A DNA stretch of 64,000 bases, from NCBI RefSeq assembly GCF_000284595.1, contig NC_017671.1, forward strand, positions 2,885,001 through 2,949,000, given 5' to 3'. Shown in pieces: positions 18,449 through 30,007 of this stretch; positions within the stretch are counted from its first letter, which is position 1; each line of letters opens with the position of its first letter. Under the pieces are notes generated by a model. That model saw only the letters and a program-made list of their open reading frames with translations, searched no databases and was not told the origin of the DNA. A program made the position numbers and the translations under genes. Source of the stretch: Stenotrophomonas maltophilia D457. GTDB lineage: Bacteria > Pseudomonadota > Gammaproteobacteria > Xanthomonadales > Xanthomonadaceae.

Positions 18449-19806
18449 CCAGCCTGCACCCGCCGCCAGCGCTCGAAACAGAACACCTGCATCACCAGCA
18501 TCGCCAGCAACCCCAGCGGCCACGCCCACCACACGCCGGCCAGCCCGTGCTGCGCCTGCATCCACATCGCCAGTGGCAGCTCCAGCAGCAATACCGCCGC
18601 CATGCCCAGCAGCGCTGGCCGCCATACCGTGCCACTGCCGCGCATCACTCCTACCAGCACGGTGCTGCCGCCCAACGCCAGCACGCCCCATGCCACCGTG
18701 CGCAACTTCAGCGTCGCCAGTTCACGCGCTTCGGCAGCCACCAGGATCAGGCCGGTCAGCCAGGGCGCAAGCGCCATCACCAGCAGCACCACTGCACTCA
18801 GCATCGCCAGTCCAAGCAGCACGCCGGTGCGGGCGATGGCCGGCAGCCGTGCCGTACGCCCTGCACCCATCGCATGCGCCGCGAGGATGGTGGCGGTAAT
18901 GCCCAGCGACATCGCCGGCAGCTGCACCCAGCTCATCAACTGGTTGACCGCACCGTAGGCGGCCGTGGCCGTGTAGCCGTAGCGGTTGATCCAGCCCAGC
19001 AATACGATCTCGGCAATGGCCAGGCTGAGCATCTGCAGCGAAGACGGTACGCCGATGCGCAGCATCGCGCGGATGAGCGCGCCATCGAAACGGATGGCAC
19101 GCAACTGCTCGCGCCGTGGCGCCAGGGGATGTCCTACCCGATGCCAGCGCCACAGCAACCAGCCCAGGGCCAACAATGAGGCAAACGCCGCCGATACAGC
19201 CGCACTGGCCGACCCCAGCCGCGGCAGGCCGGTCCAGCCCAGGATCAGCAGCGGCGTGCACAGCAGGCCGACCACCGTGGCCAGCAGCAGCGCCTGCAGC
19301 GGCGTCTTTGCATCGCCCACTGCGCGGCTCACGGCAGTGGCCAGCCACAGCAGGAAGAACACCGGAGCCGCCAGCAACAGCACGCGCGCGTACACGATGG
19401 ACTCGCCGAGGATCGCTGCCGGCGTGCCCAGTGCCGCCAGCAGCTGTGGCGCGAAACCGCCGCCCAGGGCCATCACCAGCACCGACAACAGCAGGATCAG
19501 CGCCACCGCGCTGCCGGCCACCGCGCGCGCCTGTTGCGGGCGGCCCGCGCCCCAGGCCTGGCCGATCAGCACCATCGCGCCCGTGGCCAGGCCCATCACC
19601 AGGGCCAGCAGCAGGAAAAAGACCGGGAAGAACGCCGCGGCCGCAGCCACCGCCTGTGTGCCAAGCAGGTGGCCGAGATAGATGTTGTCCAGCGTGCCTG
19701 CGGCCAGCTGCAACGCATTGGTCAGCAGCATCGGCAGCAGCAGCGTCAGGTAGGTGCGCCACAGCGGGGGTGCTGCCGGAGGTGTCGGATGTACAGGGGG
19801 GCTCAT
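18445..19806 (-). CDS. MATE family multidrug/cation antiporter
   Basis: A 453-residue protein with twelve hydrophobic segments in two similar halves, typical of MATE exporters driven by Na+ or H+. Family landmarks include LPMLLTNALQLAAGTLDNIYLGHLLG in helix 1-2, RAVGDAKTPLQALL in the first half and RGSGTVWRPALLG in the equivalent place of the second half. The start MSPPVHPT was chosen because the 19 residues before it are non-conserved in character. Its TAG stop is within a SMAG element. The substrate is unknown. Confidence 0.9.
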   Translation of the reverse strand: MSPPVHPTPPAAPPLWRTYLTLLLPMLLTNALQLAAGTLDNIYLGHLLGTQAVAAAAAFFPVFFLLLALVMGLATGAMVLIGQAWGAGRPQQARAVAGSAVALILLLSVLVMALGGGFAPQLLAALGTPAAILGESIVYARVLLLAAPVFFLLWLATAVSRAVGDAKTPLQALLLATVVGLLCTPLLILGWTGLPRLGSASAAVSAAFASLLALGWLLWRWHRVGHPLAPRREQLRAIRFDGALIRAMLRIGVPSSLQMLSLAIAEIVLLGWINRYGYTATAAYGAVNQLMSWVQLPAMSLGITATILAAHAMGAGRTARLPAIARTGVLLGLAMLSAVVLLVMALAPWLTGLILVAAEARELATLKLRTVAWGVLALGGSTVLVGVMRGSGTVWRPALLGMAAVLLLELPLAMWMQAQHGLAGVWWAWPLGLLAMLVMQVFCFERWRRVQAG

Positions 19807-19924
19807 GGGATTCTCTGGGCAAGGCGCCGCCCTGCCCGGCGTTTCCGCCAGCAAAGCAAGCACAGGGGAAGCGGGCCGCGGCCCGCGATCAGATGACGCC
19901 GTCGCTCAGCAACGGCGCGATGGC

Positions 19925-20542
19925 TCAGCCGTCAGCGTCTTCGAACGCCAGCCGCAGGGCGTGGTCGCGCACATCCCTGGGCCAGGAATGCAGCGCCGCT
20001 TCCAGGCCCGCGCGGTCATGCGCGAACAGCACCCGAATGGCCTCCTCGAAGCCCGGCAGGTCACCGGCGATGGCCTGCAGGAAGTGATAGGTACGCTCGC
20101 TGTGGCGGCGCTGCCGATCCTCGTCGGCACCGGCACGGCTGGCCGCTTCCACCAGCCTGCGCAGCACCACCGAGGCCCCACCCGGCTGTTCGGCCAACCA
20201 CGCCCAATGCCGCGGCAGCAGCGTCACTTCGCGGGCGACCACGCCCAGCCTGGGGCGGCCACGGCCACGCGGGGTTGCGGGCGCCTCTCCGGCAGTGACG
20301 TCGGCACCCGCCTCCACGGCGGAGGGAAACGCTTCGGTCACCCGCGCCAGCAGCTCTGTGTCGCTGCCGCGCGTGTCGAAATCGCGGGTTCGCCCGCTGG
20401 CGTTGTCGAACACCAGCAGCGGACCGGCTGCGTTGTCGGCACGCAGCTGTTTCAACGCCAGCGCTGCCACTTCCGGGGTACCGGAAGCGACCAGGCGATG
20501 GCCGTCGAAACAGCTGAAGGGAGGAAGTCGGGACACAGGCAT
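19925..20542 (-). CDS. DUF2239 family protein
   Basis: About 205 residues. The N-terminal PPFSCFDGHRLVASGTPEVAALALK and the central RGRGRPRLGVVAREVTLLPRHWAWL fit DUF2239, as does RTYHFLQAIAGDLPGFEEA near the C-terminus. The RGRGRPRLG stretch resembles an AT-hook, so nucleic-acid contact is possible but unproven. No Shine-Dalgarno is obvious before this ATG; an alternative ATG lies at 20590 but would sit upstream of the predicted transcription start. The promoter just upstream holds two repeated operator-like boxes. Confidence 0.8.
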   Translation of the reverse strand: MPVSRLPPFSCFDGHRLVASGTPEVAALALKQLRADNAAGPLLVFDNASGRTRDFDTRGSDTELLARVTEAFPSAVEAGADVTAGEAPATPRGRGRPRLGVVAREVTLLPRHWAWLAEQPGGASVVLRRLVEAASRAGADEDRQRRHSERTYHFLQAIAGDLPGFEEAIRVLFAHDRAGLEAALHSWPRDVRDHALRLAFEDADG

Positions 20543-20568
20543 GGCAATGGCATCAGAGGCGATGCGCG

Positions 20569-20616
20569 AATATTGCCCGGGTAATTTCACCGAGTCAATA
20601 TTATCCGGGTATTAAT
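20569..20616 (-). promoter_or_regulatory. Sigma-70 promoter with two operator-like repeats
   Basis: On the minus strand TTGACT (20598-20593), a 17-bp spacer, then CAATAT (20575-20570). Two near-identical boxes, AATATTGCCCGGGTAAT (20569-20585) and AATATTATCCGGGTATTAAT (20597-20616, both read on the plus strand), lie over the -10 and next to the -35. Such placement is typical of repressor sites. The regulator is unknown. Confidence 0.6.
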
Positions 20617-20629
20617 TTGCCAGAAGAGC

Positions 20630-20649
20630 GTGCCAACCAAGGTTGGCAC
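20630..20649. repeat. Perfect 20-bp palindrome, possible terminator of the Nudix gene
   Basis: GTGCCAACCAAGGTTGGCAC is self-complementary. It lies 17 bp past the Nudix gene stop and resembles the hairpin part of a SMAG element without the GTAG head. Confidence 0.5.
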
Positions 20650-20666
20650 CCACCCGATTCGTCACC

Positions 20667-21155
20667 TCACAGCCGGCTGTAGGACCAGCTGACCATGCGG
20701 CCGTCCTTGTACGGCATCACGCCGTGGAACGGGCGCGGGTCGGCGTCGAACACCAGCGGCAGGAAGTTGCGGTCGCCCTCCCACATCGGCAGCGTGTCCA
20801 GCTTGTCCAGGTCCACCCACTCCAGCGTGCCTTCATGGTTGCCGCCGTGCGGGGTGCCTTCGAAAGTATCGATGACGAACACGAAGCCCAGCCAGTCTTC
20901 ACCGTGCTTGCCGAAGCCCGGCCAGCTGAGGGTGCCGCGCAGGCGCATGCCGGTGCAGTCGATGCCGGCTTCCTCGGCGATCTCGCGACGCATGCTGGCT
21001 GCCACGTCCTCGTCCGCTTCGATCTTGCCGCCCAGCCCGTTGTACTTGCCCAGGTGGTGGTCACCCGGACGGGTGTTGCGATGGATCATCAGCACCTGGC
21101 GACGATCAGGCGACAGCACGTAGCCCAGGGTGGCGACGATCGGGGTGTACGGCAT
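20667..21155 (-). CDS. Nudix hydrolase (MutT-like)
   Basis: A 162-residue phosphohydrolase. The Nudix box G-x5-E-x7-REUxEExGU is complete: GLGGKIEADEDVAASMRREIAEEAGI. The pattern YNGLGGKIE and the MIHRNTRPGDHHLGKYNG lead match the 8-oxo-dGTP diphosphatase-type group in which substrates are oxidised purine nucleotides. Two ATGs are 9 nt apart; the second (MPYTPIVATLGYVL) was taken because it begins directly at the first strand. It is 40 bp downstream of the DUF1249 gene on the same strand and could be co-transcribed. Confidence 0.9.
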   Translation of the reverse strand: MPYTPIVATLGYVLSPDRRQVLMIHRNTRPGDHHLGKYNGLGGKIEADEDVAASMRREIAEEAGIDCTGMRLRGTLSWPGFGKHGEDWLGFVFVIDTFEGTPHGGNHEGTLEWVDLDKLDTLPMWEGDRNFLPLVFDADPRPFHGVMPYKDGRMVSWSYSRL

Positions 21156-21194
21156 GGGCGGCATCCAGCGGCAGGTCAGCAGGATTATGGCCGA

Positions 21195-21704
21195 TCAGCG
21201 CACCAGCGACAGGCGGCGCTCGGCGGGTGTGCCTGCGCCATCGGGATCGCGGCGCAGGGTGGCCACGCCGTGACCGCGCTCAGCCAGGTATTCCAGCCAC
21301 TTGCCGAGGAAGGTGTTCATCCGCATGCGGTGGCTGATCAGCTCGGCCGGCGGCGGGTACAGGCCCATCGTGTCCTGCCAGCGGCGGCCGACGTAGCAAT
21401 GGGTGGTCTCGGCCTGGCGTGCGTCACGGTAAAGGCGCACATACGCCGAGGGATCCGGCTCACCGGTGACCGGGTCGGCCAGGTCGTAGGTCAGGCGCAG
21501 TTCCACCGTGTAGCGGTGGCACTCGATCACGTCCAGGCGTACGTCCAGGCCGTCGCCGATCGAGGAAATGTAGCTGCCCGCCACCAATCCGGCCGGTTCG
21601 AACAGGCGCACCAGATGGCGGTAGTTCTCCGCGTACAGGCCCATGAGCCAGCTCAACCGGCTCAGGCGGGGAATACGTTCGGTGCGGGGCGAGGCTTGGG
21701 CCAT
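21195..21704 (-). CDS. DUF1249 family protein (YqiB-like)
   Basis: A 169-residue protein that fits DUF1249, a short proteobacterial family often near Nudix and cyclic-AMP phosphodiesterase genes. Landmarks are [20 protein letters not shown], a central EVIEC-like strand ([16 protein letters not shown]) and [22 protein letters not shown]. Function is unknown. It lies upstream of the Nudix gene on the same strand, an arrangement known from other gammaproteobacteria. Confidence 0.87.
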   Translation of the reverse strand: MAQASPRTERIPRLSRLSWLMGLYAENYRHLVRLFEPAGLVAGSYISSIGDGLDVRLDVIECHRYTVELRLTYDLADPVTGEPDPSAYVRLYRDARQAETTHCYVGRRWQDTMGLYPPPAELISHRMRMNTFLGKWLEYLAERGHGVATLRRDPDGAGTPAERRLSLVR

Positions 21705-21780
21705 GGGTCGATCCTACACGTTGGTGCTTCAACGTGGGGGCGCCTCAAGCCACAGCCAACCCGACAACGACGATCCCCGT

Positions 21781-21848
21781 GTAGAGCCGAGCCCATGCTC
21801 TGTTCGGGAAGAACCCGGCGGCCCAGCCGAGCGTGGGCTCGGCTCTAC
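21781..21848. repeat. SMAG inverted dimer
   Basis: GTAGAGCCGAGCCCATGCTC and the inverted GAGCGTGGGCTCGGCTCTAC flank a 20-bp centre, between ppsR and the DUF1249 gene. Confidence 0.85.
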
Positions 21849-21876
21849 AGGGCGAAGTGCAGCGCGCCGGAAAGGC

Positions 21877-22698
21877 TCAATACAGCTCGCGCTGCAGCCC
21901 CAGCGTGGCCAGCACCTTGCTGGAAATCTCCTCGATCGAGGTATGCGTGGTGCTCAGGGTCGGGATCCGCTCCATGCGGAACATGGTCTCGGCCGCAGCC
22001 ACCTCGCGCTTGCAGGTCTCCAGGTTGGCGTAGCGCGAGTTCGGACGGCGCTCCTGGCGGATCTGCTGCAGCCGGTCCGGATCGATGGTCAGGCCGAACA
22101 GCTTGCGCCGGTAATTGCGCAGTCGCGGCGGCAGGCGATCGCTTTCCAGGTCTTCGTCGGTCAGCGGGTAGTTGGCCGCGCGTACCCCGTAATGCAGGGC
22201 CAGGTAGATGCAGGTCGGCGTCTTGCCCGCGCGCGACACCGCCACCAGGATCACGTCGGCATCGTCGTAGTTCACCGCGATGCCGTCGTCATGGGTCAGG
22301 GCGAAGTTCATCGCGTTGATGCGACGGTGGTAGGTATCGAAATCGACCATGCCGTGGGCCTGGCCGACCCGGGCCAGGCGCGGGCTGGCCAGTTCACGCT
22401 CCAGCGGCTCGATGAACGGCGCGAACACATCCAGCATCAGCGCCCCGCTGTCGGCCAGGATCAGGCTCAGGCTCTGGTCCACGCAGGAGTTCACCACGAT
22501 CGGCCGGACTTGGTAGCGCTCCCCTGCTGCCTGGATCCGGGCACAGGCTTCACGCGCTTTTTCGGGGTCGTCGACAAACGACATGCGGTCGGTAATGAAG
22601 CTGAACCCGGAGAACTGGGTCAGCAGGCTATGCCCAATGGTTTCAGCGGTGATACCGGTTCCATCGGAAACGTAGAACACCGGACGGATGGTCGACAT
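21877..22698 (-). CDS. ppsR: Phosphoenolpyruvate synthase regulatory protein (kinase/pyrophosphorylase)
   Basis: A 273-residue DUF299 enzyme that inactivates PEP synthase by ADP-dependent phosphorylation of a Thr and reactivates it by Pi-dependent removal. The start [19 protein letters not shown] and the nucleotide-binding loop VSRAGKTPT are diagnostic, followed by [15 protein letters not shown]. It is divergent from ppsA across 144 bp, the usual pair, so both share a control region. Length is as expected for the family. Confidence 0.95.
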   Translation of the reverse strand: MSTIRPVFYVSDGTGITAETIGHSLLTQFSGFSFITDRMSFVDDPEKAREACARIQAAGERYQVRPIVVNSCVDQSLSLILADSGALMLDVFAPFIEPLERELASPRLARVGQAHGMVDFDTYHRRINAMNFALTHDDGIAVNYDDADVILVAVSRAGKTPTCIYLALHYGVRAANYPLTDEDLESDRLPPRLRNYRRKLFGLTIDPDRLQQIRQERRPNSRYANLETCKREVAAAETMFRMERIPTLSTTHTSIEEISSKVLATLGLQRELY

Positions 22699-22842
22699 GC
22701 GCGCTTTTACCCCCTACGAAGCTTAAAAAGGCCGCCAGCACAAGCTTGTGCCGACGGTGCTCTGCCCGGCATCATATCGGCTTCTTCCTACGGACGCGGC
22801 CACTCAGCCCGCCTCGGGCGATGGCCAAACGGAGCATCGCGC

Positions 22843-25221
<2,379 letters not shown>

Positions 25222-25277
25222 TGCCGTAATGGGCTGACGTCGCTTTCATCGACGTCCGCACATACTGCTGCCGCACG

Positions 25278-25307
25278 CAAGCCCCGCCTCTGCGGGGCTT
25301 GCTGTTT
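25278..25307 (+). terminator. Rho-independent terminator after ppsA
   Basis: A perfect 10-bp stem CAAGCCCCGC/GCGGGGCTTG with loop CTCT, followed by CTGTTTCTG. It lies 57 bp past the ppsA stop. Confidence 0.85.
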
Positions 25308-25369
25308 CTGGCGTCCGTGCACGCCACGCGCACCTCGCGCCTGTCCCTCAGCAGCAAAGGAACTCCCGC

Positions 25370-26263
25370 ATGATCGCCGCCGCCCGACCCGCCCCCGCCG
25401 CAACGCCCTGGTTCCACTCGCTCGACTTGGAGCGCCTGCTGGAAACCTACGGCGTACCGTTGCTGGCCGCGATCGTGGTGCTGCTGGTCGGCCTGTGGGT
25501 GGCACGACGCCTGTCCAACGCGATGCCGCGCGCTACGGCTCGCATGGGTGTGGACCCGATGCTGGGCAGCTTCCTGCGCAACGTGGTGTATGCCGCATCG
25601 CTTGTGATCGTGGTGGTGCTGGCGATCGGCACGCTGGGCGTGCAGATCACCCCGTTGCTGGCCGTGCTCGGTACCGCTGGCCTGGCCGTCGGCCTGGCAT
25701 TGAAGGATTCGCTGTCCAACATCGCCTCGGGCGTGATGCTGGTGACGCTGCGACCGTTCCGTGTGGGCGATGTGGTCACCGTGGCCGGACAGACCGGCAC
25801 GGTGCGCGAAGTGCGCATCTTCCAGACCGTCATCACCGGTGCCGACAACCAGCACACCACCATTCCGAACACGCTGATCACTGCCGCACCGATCATCAAC
25901 CTCACCGCCGAACCGACGCGCCGCGTCGAACTGGTGATCGGCATCGGCTATGAAGACAACATCCAGCTGGCGCGCGATACCGCGCTGGCGTTGATGAAGG
26001 CCGACCCACGCGTGCTGCAGACACCGGCACCGGACGTGGTGGTGTATGAGCTGGGCGCGCACGCCATCAACCTCGGCATCCGCTGCTACGTGAAGTCGGC
26101 CGACTGGTTCGGTACCAAGGTCACGCTGCTGGAGCAGCTGAAGCTGGGCTTTGACAAGGCGGGCATCAACATCCCGTACCCGCAGCAGGACATGCACCTG
26201 TACCTGCACGGCAAGGATGGCGGGGTGATAGAGGCTGACGCGCTGGTGCGCGACAAGCCCTGA
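25370..26263 (+). CDS. MscS-type small-conductance mechanosensitive channel
   Basis: A 297-residue channel that opens on membrane tension to release solutes during osmotic downshock. Three spans are visible (about 28-47, 67-90, 95-115); the third is the glycine/alanine-rich pore helix GTAGLAVGLALKDSLSNIASG, followed by the beta domain LRPFRVGDVVTVAGQTGTVREV. The C-terminal segment GINIPYPQQDMHLY is typical. AAAGGAA stands 7 nt before the ATG. The length matches the E. coli MscS class. The gene is alone, after the ppsA terminator. Confidence 0.93.
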   Translation: MIAAARPAPAATPWFHSLDLERLLETYGVPLLAAIVVLLVGLWVARRLSNAMPRATARMGVDPMLGSFLRNVVYAASLVIVVVLAIGTLGVQITPLLAVLGTAGLAVGLALKDSLSNIASGVMLVTLRPFRVGDVVTVAGQTGTVREVRIFQTVITGADNQHTTIPNTLITAAPIINLTAEPTRRVELVIGIGYEDNIQLARDTALALMKADPRVLQTPAPDVVVYELGAHAINLGIRCYVKSADWFGTKVTLLEQLKLGFDKAGINIPYPQQDMHLYLHGKDGGVIEADALVRDKP

Positions 26264-26272
26264 TCCATGCCG

Positions 26273-26382
26273 GTAGTGCCGACCAACGGTCGGCACCCAC
26301 CCATCGGCGATACGACATTGGAATGCCGGCCAGCGGCCGGCACTACCCCTCGCCCACTGGTAGTGCCGGCCGCTGGCCGGCA
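26273..26382. repeat. Cluster of three SMAG repeats
   Basis: Copies at 26273-26296 (plus), 26325-26346 (minus) and 26360-26382 (plus), each with a GTAG head and short hairpin, fill the gap between the MscS and OYE genes that converge here. Confidence 0.85.
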
Positions 26383-26392
26383 GCGTCCAGGA

Positions 26393-27508
26393 TCAGGCCG
26401 CGACGCTCTCTTCCAGCGTCGGATAATCGGTGAAGCCCGCCGCGCCACCGCCAAAGAATGTCGCACGATCCGGCGGATTCAGCGCCGCACCGGTACGCAG
26501 TCGCTCCGGCAGGTCCGGGTTGGCGATGAACGGCCGGCCGAAGCCGATCAGGTCAGCCCAGCCTTCAGCCAGTGCCTGCTCGGCGCGTTCGGCGGTGTAC
26601 TTGCCGGCGTAGATCAGCGTACCCGGGTAGACCATGCGCAGCGCCTGCTTGAACGCCACCGGCATCAACGGTGCATCGTCCCAGTCGGCTTCGGCGATGT
26701 GCAGGTAGCCCACGCCCAGCTCACCCAGCAGGTGCGCCGCGGCCAGATAGGTCGCCTGTGGCGTATCGTCCACCGCGCCCTGCAACGTCGTCAGCGGCGC
26801 CAGACGGACACCGACGCGGTCACCACCGGCTACGGCCGTCACCGCCTGCACGACCTCGCGCAGGAACCGCAGCCGGTTCTGCAACGCGCCGCCATAGCCG
26901 TCGGTGCGCCGGTTGGCCTGCGAGTCGATGAACTGGTTGATCAGGTAGCCATTGGCCCCGTGCAGCTCCACGCCATCGAAGCCGGCGGCCAGTGCATTGC
27001 GGGTGGCCTGTGCATAGTCGGCGACGATGCCCGGAATCTCGTCTTCGCGCAGCGCGCGCGGCATCGAGTGCTGGATCATCTCGCCCACGCCCGCTTCCGG
27101 GCCAGCGCCTGCAGGGTCGACAAACACCTTCACGCCTTCGGCCAGCAGCGCCGACGACGACACCGGGGCGGCACCACCCGGCTGCAGGGCCACATGCGAG
27201 ACCCGGCCCACATGCCACAGCTGGGCGTAGATGCGGCCGCCAGCGGCGTGCACCGCATCGGTCACCCGGCGCCAGCCCTGCACCTGTTCCGGGCTGTGGA
27301 TGCCCGGGGTCCAGGCATAGCCCTGGCCCTGCGGGCTGATCTGGGTGCCTTCGCTGACGATCAGGCCAGCACTGGCGCGTTGGGCGTAGTAGGCGGCCAT
27401 GTCCGCGGTGGCGACGTTGCCGTCGGCGGCACGCGAGCGGGTCATCGGCGGCATCACGATGCGGTTGGGCAGGGTCAAGGCGCCCAGGCGGTGGGGAGTG
27501 AACAACAT
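26393..27508 (-). CDS. Alkene reductase, old yellow enzyme family (NemA-like)
   Basis: A 371-residue FMN-dependent TIM barrel that reduces activated C=C bonds (enones, maleimides, nitro compounds) with NAD(P)H. Landmarks are the N-terminal LFTPHRLGALTLPNRIVMPPMTRSRA, the YYAQRASAGLIVSEG strand, AQLWHVGRVSH with the substrate-binding His, FDGVELHGANGYLINQF, RTDGYGG and IGFGRPFIANPDL. ATG at 27508 follows AAGAGA; the 62 codons further upstream fall in a repeat and are not protein-like. No regulator is next to it. Confidence 0.93.
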   Translation of the reverse strand: MLFTPHRLGALTLPNRIVMPPMTRSRAADGNVATADMAAYYAQRASAGLIVSEGTQISPQGQGYAWTPGIHSPEQVQGWRRVTDAVHAAGGRIYAQLWHVGRVSHVALQPGGAAPVSSSALLAEGVKVFVDPAGAGPEAGVGEMIQHSMPRALREDEIPGIVADYAQATRNALAAGFDGVELHGANGYLINQFIDSQANRRTDGYGGALQNRLRFLREVVQAVTAVAGGDRVGVRLAPLTTLQGAVDDTPQATYLAAAHLLGELGVGYLHIAEADWDDAPLMPVAFKQALRMVYPGTLIYAGKYTAERAEQALAEGWADLIGFGRPFIANPDLPERLRTGAALNPPDRATFFGGGAAGFTDYPTLEESVAA

Positions 27509-27620
27509 GGCGGCGATCTCTTGCGGGGGGGACTGCCGCAAAGGATGGGGATGCCAGCTGCCAGGCAACAGGCATGTACTGGCAAAACAATTGTTCCCCC
27601 AAGGCAAGGATGACCGGCCG

Positions 27621-27708
27621 GGGGGCAGAGCCCCTTCCTGCGGAACGGGATCCGACCCCGCGCGCAACCGGGGTCGGATCCCTTTGCAACGCAAAGGGCT
27701 CCGACCCC
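27621..27708. repeat. Dispersed GGGGTCGGATCC-type repeats
   Basis: GGGGGCAGAGCCCCTTCC...GGGATCCGACCCCG (27621-27660), then GGGGTCGGATCCCTTTGC...GCAAAGGGCTCCGACCCC (27670-27708). A third related copy is at 28643-28682. This family is distinct from SMAG. Confidence 0.7.
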
Positions 27709-27716
27709 GAAGCCGG

Positions 27717-28589
27717 TTACAGCGTGGGCTCGATCAGCACGCCGCCATGCGCCACGCGGTCATAGCAGGTGCGCACCACATCTTCCCCGTACTTCAGCTC
27801 GAGACGGCGCACGATGAAGTGGCCGCGCGCCATGTCCTGGTAGTAGTCGGTGAACATGGTATTCAGTGTTGCACCCGCGGCCGCACCAACGATCGGCACC
27901 GCCTGTGCGGCAAATTTCTCGGTAACCACTACGCCGAAGCGCGCCGCCACCTTCTCCACCATCTTCGCCAGCAGCTTGCCAGCTTCCTTTGGCGCCACGC
28001 CCAGGGTCAGGTCGCGGCCGGTCACCACGCGCCCGGCCAGCTCGGCCGACAGGTGGCGCATCACATCCGTGGTGAAGCCGCGGGCCAGGTAGTAGCCGGT
28101 CTCGCTGGCATCATCGCGCGGCGAGTTGCCGCCCAACGCGAACACCTCCAGGCACGCCTGGCGGGTGCTGAACTCGGACAGGTCGAAGCCCTCGCTGCGG
28201 GCCACGTCAGCCACCGCACGCATCATGATGGTGGTCGACACCGGCAGCTCGATGAACAAGGCCGCGAAGCCGAAGGCCCCACCGACCGCGCCCGAGGTGG
28301 CCGCCGCCAGTTTGTGCCAGCGGGTGGACGCCCCCTTGCCGGGGGTGTTGTCCATGCTCCACAGCGCGGCCTGCGCCGATTTGCTCAGCGCCGCCTGCAC
28401 AGCGCCGTGGATGCGGTTGGAGACCGAGCTGGGCAGCGCCTTCACCGCGAACTCCAGCGGCGTGCCGACCAGGTTGGCCATGCGCGCGGTCAGGGTCGGC
28501 GCTTCCAGCAGGGCCACCGCGCGCTGCAGGTCGGACCAGTCGCGGGCGTCATGGGCGATGTCGCGGGGGAGCAGGATCGGCTCGTTCAT
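27717..28589 (-). CDS. EcsC family protein
   Basis: A 290-residue protein fitting the EcsC family: an amphipathic N-terminal part, two glycine/alanine-rich hydrophobic segments (AATSGAVGGAFGFAALFIELPVSTTIMMRAVADVAR and AVPIVGAAAGATLNTMF) and the LEVFALGG motif before the lipid-like second half. EcsC proteins occur with ABC transporters in Bacillus but stand alone in many proteobacteria, and their activity is not established. The protein has no signal peptide. It is flanked on both sides by dispersed repeats. Confidence 0.87.
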   Translation of the reverse strand: MNEPILLPRDIAHDARDWSDLQRAVALLEAPTLTARMANLVGTPLEFAVKALPSSVSNRIHGAVQAALSKSAQAALWSMDNTPGKGASTRWHKLAAATSGAVGGAFGFAALFIELPVSTTIMMRAVADVARSEGFDLSEFSTRQACLEVFALGGNSPRDDASETGYYLARGFTTDVMRHLSAELAGRVVTGRDLTLGVAPKEAGKLLAKMVEKVAARFGVVVTEKFAAQAVPIVGAAAGATLNTMFTDYYQDMARGHFIVRRLELKYGEDVVRTCYDRVAHGGVLIEPTL

Positions 28590-28642
28590 GGCGCCGATCT
28601 TAGCGCCAGGAAGTTGAACGGTTCGTCGCGGGGTACGACAGA

Positions 28643-28752
28643 GGGGGCAGAGCCCTTTCCGCAGGAAAGGGATCCGACCCCGGCGCCTTGCCGGCCAGCG
28701 GCCGGCACTACCCGTTGGCGCGTCATCCGATAGCGCCGGGCCATGCCCGGCG
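28643..28752. repeat. Mixed repeat block between orn and ecsC
   Basis: A GGGGGCAGAGCCCTTTCC repeat (28643-28682), a minus-strand SMAG copy (28690-28711) and a GATAGCGCCGGGCCATGCCCGGCG variant (28729-28752) with GATAG in place of GTAG. Confidence 0.75.
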
Positions 28753-28759
28753 TCGTTGT

Positions 28760-29332
28760 TCAGGCAACCGGCAGCCCCGACAGCGCGCCCATGAACTGGC
28801 GGTAGTGGCGCAGCTCAGCGATCGAATCGTGCACGTCGCTCAGCGCAGTGTGGTTGCTGTTCTTGCCGACGCCGGCGGCCACGCTCGGCGCCCAACGCTT
28901 GGCCAGTTCCTTCACCGTGGACACGTCCAGGTTGCGGTAGTGGAAGTACTTCTCCAGTCGCGGCATCTGGCGGTGCAGGAAGCGGCGATCCTGGCAGATC
29001 GAGTTGCCGCACATCGGCGACAGGCCGGCCGGGATCCACTGCGCCAGGAAGTTCACCGTCTGCGCCTCGGCCTGGCCCAGGGTGGTGGTGCTGTCCACCA
29101 CGCGCTGCCACAGGCCCGAGCGGCGGTGCTGGTTGCGGTTCCACTCGTCCATCGCTTCCAGCGTTTCCAGCGGGTGGTGGATGGCGAATTCCGGCCCTTC
29201 GGCCAGCACGTTGAGCTGGGCATCGGTGACCACGGTGGCGATCTCGATGATCGAATCGTTGTCGGTATCCAACCCGGTCATTTCCAGGTCGATCCAGATC
29301 AGTCGCTCGTTGGCCGCGCCGTTGTCCGCCAT
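28760..29332 (-). CDS. orn: Oligoribonuclease
   Basis: A 190-residue DEDDh 3'-5' exonuclease that degrades RNA dinucleotides, including pGpG from c-di-GMP breakdown. Exo I is [12 protein letters not shown] with the DxE pair, Exo II contains [33 protein letters not shown], and Exo III is [14 protein letters not shown] with the catalytic His and Asp. Length and motifs match E. coli Orn. The gene matters for turnover of the c-di-GMP made by the two cyclases in this window, though they are not linked in one operon. Confidence 0.95.
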   Translation of the reverse strand: MADNGAANERLIWIDLEMTGLDTDNDSIIEIATVVTDAQLNVLAEGPEFAIHHPLETLEAMDEWNRNQHRRSGLWQRVVDSTTTLGQAEAQTVNFLAQWIPAGLSPMCGNSICQDRRFLHRQMPRLEKYFHYRNLDVSTVKELAKRWAPSVAAGVGKNSNHTALSDVHDSIAELRHYRQFMGALSGLPVA

Positions 29333-29407
29333 GTGTCGCCTCGTTGCTGGGCAGGCGCGCGGCCTGCCGGTGATGGAAAGAGGCGCCCATCATACCGGTT
29401 CGCCCCC

Positions 29408-29932
29408 TCAGGCCTCGCCGGCATGGTCTTCCAGCAGCAGCGGCGGCTTGCCACGCTTGGCACGGAAATAGTTGGTCAGGCGCATGCTGGCCTCCTTGGC
29501 CAGCACCCCACCGTGGATCTCCACCCGGTGGTTGTGGCGGGCATCGCCCAGCAGGTCGAACACGCTGCCGCAGGCGCCGGTCTTGGGGTCGCTGGCGCCG
29601 TAGACCAGGCGGGCAACGCGTGCATGCACGATGGCCATCGCGCACATCGCGCACGGTTCCAGGGTCACGTACAGGGTGCTGCCGAGCAGCCGATGATTGG
29701 CCAGCCGCGTGCCACCGGCCCGCATGGCCACGATCTCAGCATGCGCACTGGGATCGTGCGAAGCGATGTTGAGGTTCCAGCCCTCGCCCAGCAGCTGGCC
29801 ATCGGCGCCCACCAGTACCGCACCAACGGGGATCTCGTCGTACTCGCGCTGCGCACGCTCGGCCAGCGCCAGCGCATGGCGCATCCAGTGTTCATCGGCG
29901 TCGTGCACCGGTACACCCAGGGCGTCGGTCAT
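29408..29932 (-). CDS. tadA: tRNA adenosine(34) deaminase
   Basis: A 174-residue zinc deaminase that converts A34 of tRNA-Arg(ACG) to inosine. The zinc and catalytic motifs are HAE (SAHAEIVAMR) and PCxxC (LEPCAMCAMA). The sequence EIPVGAVLV and the ARVARLVYGASDPKTGACGS segment are characteristic of TadA rather than free cytidine deaminases. The start MTDALGVPVHDADEHWMRHAL was preferred over an ATG 48 nt upstream with Arg-rich unlike sequence. The stop lies 75 bp from orn. Confidence 0.92.
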   Translation of the reverse strand: MTDALGVPVHDADEHWMRHALALAERAQREYDEIPVGAVLVGADGQLLGEGWNLNIASHDPSAHAEIVAMRAGGTRLANHRLLGSTLYVTLEPCAMCAMAIVHARVARLVYGASDPKTGACGSVFDLLGDARHNHRVEIHGGVLAKEASMRLTNYFRAKRGKPPLLLEDHAGEA

Positions 29933-30007
29933 GGCGGTTCTCGCGTGTCTGCAGGGCCAGGATGGCCGCCGGGGCCGCATTGTACGCCCGCGGCCGTGCA
30001 GGCGCCG

